Origin: an uncultured Campylobacter sp.
Lineage (GTDB): Bacteria; Campylobacterota; Campylobacteria; Campylobacterales; Campylobacteraceae
Assembly (NCBI RefSeq): GCF_938018145.1
Contig: NZ_CALIII010000038.1
Location: 1 to 10,582, forward strand
Length of the DNA: 10,582 nucleotides
Direction: 5' to 3'
A program made the position numbers and the translations under genes. This document shows positions 6,277-10,582 of this stretch, piece after piece. The notes beneath the pieces were generated by a model. That model saw nothing but the letters and a program-made list of their open reading frames with translations, made no database searches and was not told the DNA's origin. The stretch's first letter is position 1, and each line of letters opens with the position of its first letter.

Positions 6277-7128
6277 ATGACGATATTAGACGGCAAAAAC
6301 GTAAGCGCGCAAGTAAAAGAAAGAGTAAAAAACGAAGCGCTAAATTTGAAAAATCAAGGCATAGAGCCGGCGCTTGCCGTGATACTGGTCGGCGAGGATA
6401 AAGCCAGCCAAACCTACGTCGCGGCAAAAGAAAAAGCCTGCATAGCCTGCGAGATAAAAAGCGTGATGCACCGCTTGCCCGAATCCACGACGCAAAGCGA
6501 GCTAATCGCGCTAATAGACGTGCTAAATTTAGACGACGGCATCGACGGCATCCTAGTTCAGCTACCGCTACCAAAGCATATAGATACGAATAAAATTTTA
6601 GAAACCATTAGCCCCGCAAAAGACGTGGACGGCTTTGCCGCGATAAACGTCGGCAAGCTAGCTAGCGGACTTGACGGCTTCGTGCCTTGCACGCCGCTAG
6701 GCATAATGGAAATTTTTAAAGCCTACGATATAAATTTAGAGGGCAAAAACGCCGTCGTGATCGGACGTAGCAACATCGTGGGCAAACCGATGGCAAATCT
6801 ACTGCTAAACGCCAACGCGACCGTAACCGTGACGCATAGCAAAACGCGAAATTTAAAAGAAATTTGCGCGGACGCCGACATCCTAGTGGCCGCTATCGGT
6901 AGAGCCGATTTCGTAACGGCCGATATGGTAAAAGAGGGCGCCGTCGTAATCGACGTAGGCATAAACCGCATGGACGACGGCAAGCTAAAAGGCGACGTCA
7001 AATTTGACGAAGTAGCGCCAAAATGCTCGTTTATAACGCCCGTTCCAGGCGGCGTAGGCCCGATGACTATCGCGATGCTACTGTCAAACACCATAAAATC
7101 AGCCAAAAACCGCGCGAAAAAGGCATAA
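6277..7128 (+). CDS. folD: Bifunctional methylenetetrahydrofolate dehydrogenase/cyclohydrolase FolD (283 aa)
   Basis: FolD interconverts 5,10-methylene-THF and 10-formyl-THF in the cytosol, supplying one-carbon units for purine and formyl-Met synthesis. The catalytic Tyr-x3-Lys is present as YVAAK (47-51, with Lys51 as the conserved lysine). Folate-site motifs are QLPLP (95-99), DVDGF (116-120) and PCTP (137-140). The NADP-binding Rossmann signature VIGRSNIVGKPM is at 161-172, and PVPGGVGPMT at 255-264 closes the family signature. Length is normal (about 280-290). The ATG has an AAAGGA ribosome site at proper spacing. It is the first plus-strand gene after the divergent promoter region and is followed, after a three-base gap, by lepB. 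Confidence 0.98.
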   Translation: MTILDGKNVSAQVKERVKNEALNLKNQGIEPALAVILVGEDKASQTYVAAKEKACIACEIKSVMHRLPESTTQSELIALIDVLNLDDGIDGILVQLPLPKHIDTNKILETISPAKDVDGFAAINVGKLASGLDGFVPCTPLGIMEIFKAYDINLEGKNAVVIGRSNIVGKPMANLLLNANATVTVTHSKTRNLKEICADADILVAAIGRADFVTADMVKEGAVVIDVGINRMDDGKLKGDVKFDEVAPKCSFITPVPGGVGPMTIAMLLSNTIKSAKNRAKKA

Positions 7129-7131
7129 ATT

Positions 7132-7998
7132 TTGAAAAAAGCGTTTAATAAATTTTTAGATTTTTCAAACAGCTGGACGGGCACTGTCATCATCGTCTTG
7201 CTCGTGATTTTCTTTGTCGCGCAGGCCTTCGTGATACCGTCAGGTTCGATGAAGGACACGCTTTTAGTCGGCGATCATCTTTTCGTTAAAAAATTTAGCT
7301 ACGGCATCTCGACTCCGCGCATTCCGTGGATCGAGGTCAAGGTTTTGCCAGATTTTAACGGTAACGGCCACCTCATCGAGGGAGCAAAGCCGCAGCGCGG
7401 CGATATCGTGGTTTTTCGCTATCCGCACGATGAAAAGATCCACTACGTCAAGCGAAATTTCGCAGTCGGCGGCGATGAAGTGGTTTTCACCGAAAAGGCG
7501 CTATTTTTGCACCCGCACGAGGGCGAGGAGTTTATAAAGGCAAATTTTGACGAAAAAGATATAGTAAAATTTGGCGGTAAGCTTTTCGTACGCGAGCCAT
7601 ATAAATTCGGCGGTATCCACTACGATGAGAAGGTAAATTTATTCGAACTAGCCGTAAACTACCTAAACGCGAGCAAATTTGCCATGCAACCCGTTATCGT
7701 AAACGAGCTACCAAGCGTTGGCAACTATCCGTTTAACGCATTTTATTTTCAAGTTCCAGAGGGCGAGTTTTTCATGATCGGCGATAACCGCGACCATTCA
7801 AACGACAGCCGTTTTTGGGGACCCGTGGCATATAAAAATATCGTCGGCAAGCCGTGGTTTGTATATTTTAGCTGGGATGATGAATACAAAATCAGATGGA
7901 ACAGAGTCGGCAAGAGCGTGGACTTTATACAAAACTCGCCTGAGCTACTAAATGCCGCCAGGGCCGAAGCTAAAAACGACGGAAACAAGATCGAATGA
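7132..7998 (+). CDS. lepB: Signal peptidase I (288 aa)
   Basis: This membrane serine protease (family S26) removes signal peptides from exported proteins on the periplasmic side. One N-terminal membrane helix (about residues 16-35) is followed by PSGSM with the nucleophile Ser39. Box C is RGDIVVFRYP (89-98); box D is HYVKRNFAVGGDE (104-116) with Lys107 as the expected general base; box E is GDNRDHSNDSR (217-227). A long domain-II insert (about 117-205) lies between boxes D and E, and there is only one membrane helix, unlike the two of E. coli LepB. The start is TTG at 7132-7134, two codons after the folD stop in the same frame, with AAGG as ribosome site; the next in-frame ATG would remove the catalytic serine. 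The stop overlaps the M50 gene start as ATGA. C. jejuni calls the equivalent gene lepP (from memory). Confidence 0.97.
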   Translation: MKKAFNKFLDFSNSWTGTVIIVLLVIFFVAQAFVIPSGSMKDTLLVGDHLFVKKFSYGISTPRIPWIEVKVLPDFNGNGHLIEGAKPQRGDIVVFRYPHDEKIHYVKRNFAVGGDEVVFTEKALFLHPHEGEEFIKANFDEKDIVKFGGKLFVREPYKFGGIHYDEKVNLFELAVNYLNASKFAMQPVIVNELPSVGNYPFNAFYFQVPEGEFFMIGDNRDHSNDSRFWGPVAYKNIVGKPWFVYFSWDDEYKIRWNRVGKSVDFIQNSPELLNAARAEAKNDGNKIE

Positions 7999-8648
7999 AC
8001 CTTGACAACATCGACTTCGCTCAGGTAGCGATCCTAGTCGCCGTGCTCGTTATCTCCGTCGTCGGGCACGAGATCGCGCACGGATACGCAGCGTTTAAAT
8101 TTGGCGACTTGACCGCCAAAAATTTGGGGCAGCTAAGTATAAATCCCATAAAACACGTCGATCCGCTGGGTACTATCGTCGTGCCGGCACTCATGTATCT
8201 TAGCACGGGAGTGACGTTTGGGTGGGCTAAACCAGTACCCATAAATTTGCGCACGGTGCTTTATAACGGCGGCTATAAGGCCGCTATCATCGTCGCGCTT
8301 GCGGGTATCGCATACAACCTTGCTCTTTTTGCGTTAGCGTTTTGCGCGTTTAAATTTATCGGTTTTAAGGGGTTTTTTGATAGCTTGGTAGCGGAGTTTG
8401 TTTTCATGCTCGCAGCCGTAAATTTAGTCCTAGCTCTCTTTAACCTCTACCCCATCCCGCCTCTTGACGGCTCCAAAGCACTTGAGTATCTTTTACGCAT
8501 TTTTGGGCTTCACGGCGCGGCAAACTGGCTAAATAGCATGCAAAGATACGGCTTTATCGCGCTAGTTATCATCGTGGTCTCGCCGCTAAAGGATTATTTT
8601 TTCGAGCCGATACGATACGCCGTGGCAATCATGAGGATGTTTTTGTAA
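7995..8648 (+). CDS. Site-2 protease-like M50 family membrane metalloprotease (217 aa)
   Basis: This is an intramembrane zinc protease of the compact S2P/M50 type without a PDZ domain. The zinc motif HEIAHG (25-30, with His25, Glu26, His29) lies in the first membrane helix, and the second signature NLYPIPPLDGSK (150-161, Asp158 as third zinc ligand) lies in a later helix. About five or six hydrophobic segments are visible. The length is normal for this subgroup, and both catalytic motifs are intact. The ATG overlaps the lepB stop by four bases, so LepB and this protease are made together; that suggests, as inference, work on membrane remnants or on the same exported substrates. Its true substrate is unknown. 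Confidence 0.93.
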   Translation: MNLDNIDFAQVAILVAVLVISVVGHEIAHGYAAFKFGDLTAKNLGQLSINPIKHVDPLGTIVVPALMYLSTGVTFGWAKPVPINLRTVLYNGGYKAAIIVALAGIAYNLALFALAFCAFKFIGFKGFFDSLVAEFVFMLAAVNLVLALFNLYPIPPLDGSKALEYLLRIFGLHGAANWLNSMQRYGFIALVIIVVSPLKDYFFEPIRYAVAIMRMFL

Positions 8649-8672
8649 ACGGCAAATTTTAAAATTTAGCCT

Positions 8673-8705
8673 AAATTTCGCTCCTAAAGGCTCGCGGCGA
8701 AATTT
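8673..8705. terminator. Terminator-like hairpin after the folD-lepB-M50 group
   Basis: AAATTTCGC at 8673-8681 is the exact reverse complement of GCGAAATTT at 8697-8705, a 9-bp stem with a 15-base loop, followed by TTTTACTTT. It lies 24 bases after the M50 stop. The stem is AT-rich with only three GC pairs, so its strength as an intrinsic terminator is uncertain. Confidence 0.45.
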
Positions 8706-8711
8706 TACTTT

Positions 8712-8738
8712 AATGCTTTTTTGCTATAATTAAGCATT
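8712..8738. repeat. Inverted repeat enclosing the rpiB -10 box
   Basis: AATGCTT at 8712-8718 pairs with AAGCATT at 8732-8738 across a 13-base centre that contains TATAAT, and T bases follow to 8742. It could be a second weak terminator stem, an operator over the promoter, or chance in AT-rich DNA. Confidence 0.35.
8722..8730 (+). promoter_or_regulatory. Extended -10 promoter for rpiB (TGCTATAAT)
   Basis: A perfect TATAAT at 8725-8730 is preceded by TGC, an extended -10, with runs of T upstream (8703-8706, 8708-8710, 8717-8722) in the roughly periodic pattern typical of Campylobacter sigma70 promoters. No good -35 is seen. Transcription would start near 8737, about 22 bases before the rpiB ATG, and would serve rpiB, the coiled-coil gene, apt and the DedA gene. 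Confidence 0.7.
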
Positions 8739-8758
8739 TTTTAGCTTATGGAAATTTC

Positions 8759-9199
8759 ATGAAAATAGACAAAATTTTTATCGCGAGCGACCACGCGGGC
8801 TTTGATCTTAAGGCGCAAATTTGCGAGCTTTTAAAAAGCGAAGGTTTTAGCGTATGCGACCTAGGAACGCATAGCAAAGATAGCGTCGATTATCCAGATT
8901 TTGCCGAGCTTATGACGCAAAATTTACGCGGCGAGAACGAATACGGCGTGCTAATCTGCGGCACGGGTATCGGCATCAGTATCGCGGCCAACCGCCATTC
9001 GCACGTTCGCTGCGCGCTTTGTCACGACGTCACCACGGCAAAACTAGCGCGCGAGCACAACGACGCAAACGTGCTAGCCATGGGCGCTAGAACGATCGGC
9101 GACGCGGTCGCGGCAGATATGATAAAGGCCTTTTTCGCTACCGAATTTGCCGGCGGCAGGCACGAAAGACGCGTGAAAAAGCTAGGAGGCGAGAAATGA
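8759..9199 (+). CDS. rpiB: Ribose-5-phosphate isomerase B (146 aa)
   Basis: RpiB interconverts ribose 5-phosphate and ribulose 5-phosphate in the non-oxidative pentose phosphate pathway. SDHAG (10-14), CGTGIGISIAANR (67-79) and REHNDANVLAMGAR (98-111) are the LacA/LacB/RpiB family signatures. Cys67 and His100 correspond to the catalytic Cys and His of E. coli RpiB; the active-site Cys argues for RpiB and against the LacAB subunits. Length is typical. The ATG has only a modest GGAA ribosome site. The stop overlaps the next gene's ATG as ATGA. With apt two genes downstream, the operon groups ribose-phosphate and PRPP-linked steps. Confidence 0.96.
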   Translation: MKIDKIFIASDHAGFDLKAQICELLKSEGFSVCDLGTHSKDSVDYPDFAELMTQNLRGENEYGVLICGTGIGISIAANRHSHVRCALCHDVTTAKLAREHNDANVLAMGARTIGDAVAADMIKAFFATEFAGGRHERRVKKLGGEK

Positions 9200-9525
9200 C
9201 CGATTGGCTCGTACTTACGGTTTTGATCTGCATTTGTATCTATCTCACCGTTATGGTGTTTTACTTTAAAACCTTGCTTAAAAAAGAGCGCGCGACGCGC
9301 GATTTTATGAAAAACAATCTCCAAGATACCGAAGTCGTCATCCGCAAGCTGCAAGTCCAACTCCAGCGCGGCCTGGGTAACATCGACATCCTCACCGACG
9401 AACTAAACAAAGTCAAAAACGATGCCAACGCCCTTCGCACCAGAAACTCGCAGTACCGCCTGGAAAACGACAAACTCCGCCAGCGCATCCGCGAGCTAGA
9501 GGGCAAAATCGAAGCGCTACTATAA
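9196..9525 (+). CDS. Membrane-anchored coiled-coil protein, unknown function (109 aa)
   Basis: I do not recognise a named family. Residues 4-24 form one membrane helix (VLTVLICICIYLTVMVFYF) next to a basic KTLLKKER stretch, which suggests the C-terminal part faces the cytoplasm. Residues 30-109 are charged with strong heptad character (LTDELNKVKNDANALRTRN, then LENDKLRQRIRELEGKIEALL), so a parallel coiled coil is likely. It has a perfect AGGAGG ribosome site seven bases before its ATG, which overlaps the rpiB stop as ATGA, so it is very probably real and expressed. It lies 20 bases before apt. The build is like small division or envelope scaffolds such as FtsB/FtsL, but orientation, length and the absence of a periplasmic C-terminus argue against calling it one. 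Confidence 0.82.
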   Translation: MTDWLVLTVLICICIYLTVMVFYFKTLLKKERATRDFMKNNLQDTEVVIRKLQVQLQRGLGNIDILTDELNKVKNDANALRTRNSQYRLENDKLRQRIRELEGKIEALL

Positions 9526-9545
9526 ATCAAATTTAAAGGCAAAAA

Positions 9546-10094
9546 ATGAAAGAACTAGACAAAGCGGGGAAGGAATTTTTATTAAATTCTATCCGCTGTA
9601 TAAACGATTTTCCAAAGCCGGGCATAGTATTTCGCGACATCACGACGCTGCTAAACAACAAAGAGGCGTTTAATTTTTTAATGGATCATCTAGTTGCCAG
9701 ATACGAGGGTGCCGATATCGATTTCATCGCCGGCATCGAGTCGCGCGGATTTATATTCGCAGCGGCTTTGGCGGCTAGACTGCGGCTACCTTTCGTGCCG
9801 ATTAGAAAGCCTAAAAAACTGCCCTACATCACGATCTCGCAAAAATACAGCCTAGAATACGGCGTAGACGAAGTACAAATTCACGTTGACGCATTCGGCG
9901 AGAAAGCGGGCGCAAAAGTGCTTTTAATCGACGATCTAATCGCTACGGGCGGAACCGCAAAAGCAAGCGTAGAGCTAATCAATCAAACAAACGCCGTTTG
10001 CGTGGAGGCCTGCTTTTTGATAGATTTAAAGGAGCTCGGCGGTAGCGAAAATTTACGCCCTCTAACCAAAATTTACAGCATACTAGAGATCTGA
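9546..10094 (+). CDS. apt: Adenine phosphoribosyltransferase (182 aa)
   Basis: Apt makes AMP from adenine and PRPP in purine salvage, in the cytosol. The N-terminal [12 protein letters not shown] (22-33) is characteristic of Apt; ESRGF (65-69) and the flexible-loop region RKPKKLPY (87-94) follow. The PRPP-binding loop [16 protein letters not shown] is at 125-140, with the two acidic Asp129-Asp130 and the TGGT phosphate loop. Length is normal. The ATG has AAAGG seven bases upstream, 20 bases after the coiled-coil gene, so it belongs to the rpiB operon. The DedA gene starts one base after its stop. Confidence 0.97.
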   Translation: MKELDKAGKEFLLNSIRCINDFPKPGIVFRDITTLLNNKEAFNFLMDHLVARYEGADIDFIAGIESRGFIFAAALAARLRLPFVPIRKPKKLPYITISQKYSLEYGVDEVQIHVDAFGEKAGAKVLLIDDLIATGGTAKASVELINQTNAVCVEACFLIDLKELGGSENLRPLTKIYSILEI

Positions 10095-10095
10095 G

Positions 10096-10582
10096 ATGGA
10101 AGAATTTTTCATAAAACTACTCATCGAGTACGGCTACATCATACTTTTCGTCTGGTGCATAATGGAAGGCGAAATGGCGCTCATAATGGCGGGCATCCTC
10201 TCTCATCAAACGCATATGCATATCGCGCCGGCCATCTTCGTAGCAGGTCTGGGCGGCTTTGTCGGGGATCAAATTTACTTTTATCTAGGCCGCTATAACA
10301 AAAAATATATCGCCAAAAAGCTTCATACCCAGCGCCGAAAATTCGCCATCGCGCATATAATGCTGAAAAAATACGGCTGGCCGATCATCTTTATCCAGCG
10401 CTATATGTACGGCTTTCGCGTCATCATACCGATGACCATAGGCTTAACCGGATACAGCGCGAAAAAGTACGCGTTTATAAACCTAATAAGCGCGTGGTGC
10501 TGGGCCGCGATCACGATAATCCCCGCGTGGATCCTCGGCGAGCACATACTTGATATACTGCACAAAGCAAAAGAGCACTGGT
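10096..10582 (+). CDS. DedA/SNARE-associated family membrane protein (partial, 3' end outside window)
   Basis: An open frame runs from ATG at 10096 to the window edge, 162 codons without a stop. DedA features: a first membrane helix with acidic residues EGEMALIMAG (24-33), GGFVGDQIYFYLGRY (53-67) matching the GD...Y..GR family motif, and QRYMYGFRVIIPMTIG (101-116) corresponding to the conserved Arg-rich re-entrant segment (RF.PG.R...P..AG). Further hydrophobic helices follow (about 126-149). DedA proteins are inner-membrane proteins linked to undecaprenyl phosphate or phospholipid translocation and membrane homeostasis; which one applies here cannot be told. The start lies one base after the apt stop (TGAGATG), so translation is coupled. 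The C-terminal residues are missing only because the window ends. Confidence 0.9.
   Translation, partial: MEEFFIKLLIEYGYIILFVWCIMEGEMALIMAGILSHQTHMHIAPAIFVAGLGGFVGDQIYFYLGRYNKKYIAKKLHTQRRKFAIAHIMLKKYGWPIIFIQRYMYGFRVIIPMTIGLTGYSAKKYAFINLISAWCWAAITIIPAWILGEHILDILHKAKEHW

Noticed and set aside
6254..6574. Arg/Leu-rich minus-strand frame opposite the start of folD
   Set aside because: The very Arg-, Leu- and Ala-rich sequence is the complement of folD codons and it crosses the divergent promoter region; no domain is visible.
6723..7259. Minus-strand open frame of 178 codons across folD and lepB
   Set aside because: It covers the ends of two highly conserved genes on the other strand; the translation is Ser/Thr/Ala/Phe-rich with no domain, so it is an antisense shadow.
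9022..9360. Minus-strand frame opposite the rpiB 3' end and the coiled-coil gene
   Set aside because: It is opposite conserved RpiB motifs and lacks a domain or operon context.
1..10582. Prophage, insertion sequence, defence system, toxin-antitoxin pair or RNA gene
   Set aside because: I saw no transposase, integrase, terminal repeats, nuclease/helicase modules, toxin-antitoxin pairs or tRNA cloverleaf sequence; the gene content is conserved housekeeping in C. jejuni-like order.

Overview
The window most likely comes from the chromosome of a Campylobacter, probably one of the higher-GC (oral-type) species. G+C looks by eye to be in the mid-to-upper 40s percent, well above C. jejuni. From memory, the gene order FhlB/FliK-like, MFS, two small membrane proteins, hemL, cytochrome c, then divergent folD and lepB matches the C. 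jejuni region around Cj0848c-Cj0856. The protein families (single-TM LepB, a stand-alone FlhB C-terminal homologue, small periplasmic monoheme cytochromes) also fit Campylobacterota. There are no mobile elements, CRISPR arrays, tRNAs or rRNAs. This is dense core genome with no gene-free stretch over about 110 bases.

Layout. Positions 6194 down to 11 carry a minus-strand run of eight genes. In transcription order they are a periplasmic cytochrome c, hemL, an AtpZ-like two-TM protein, a four-TM protein with a long charged linker, a YcaD-like MFS transporter, a FliK-like protein, a stand-alone FlhB C-terminal domain protein (FhlB) and a 62-residue single-TM protein. The first five overlap by 1-11 bases, the next gaps are 2-30 bases, and only the last gene sits behind a larger gap (73 bases). 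A single divergent promoter region (6195-6276) separates this run from a plus-strand group folD-lepB-M50 metalloprotease. After a 110-base spacer with a terminator-like hairpin and a good extended -10 promoter comes a second plus-strand group: rpiB, a TM-plus-coiled-coil protein, apt, and a DedA-family gene cut by the window end.

How the genes fit together. Cytochrome c and HemL link a heme protein to the tetrapyrrole pathway. FliK-like and FhlB are paired as in the ylqG-ylqH pairs of other bacteria and probably relate to flagellar or export substrate specificity. LepB is translationally coupled to an intramembrane protease. RpiB and Apt both touch ribose-phosphate/PRPP metabolism. Much of the rest is housekeeping.

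No new multi-gene system is evident. The strongest unexplained signal is at word level. The hexamer AAATTT occurs about 70 times in 10.6 kb by hand count, against roughly 4 expected from base composition, and nine copies crowd into 257 bases that encode the variable linker of one membrane protein. AAATTT is one form of the RAATTY motif whose methylation by CtsM supports DNA uptake in C. jejuni, so this enrichment deserves a check. Secondary points are a coiled-coil tail on HemL, two TTG starts set in near-identical gene junctions, and a hairpin that encloses the rpiB promoter.
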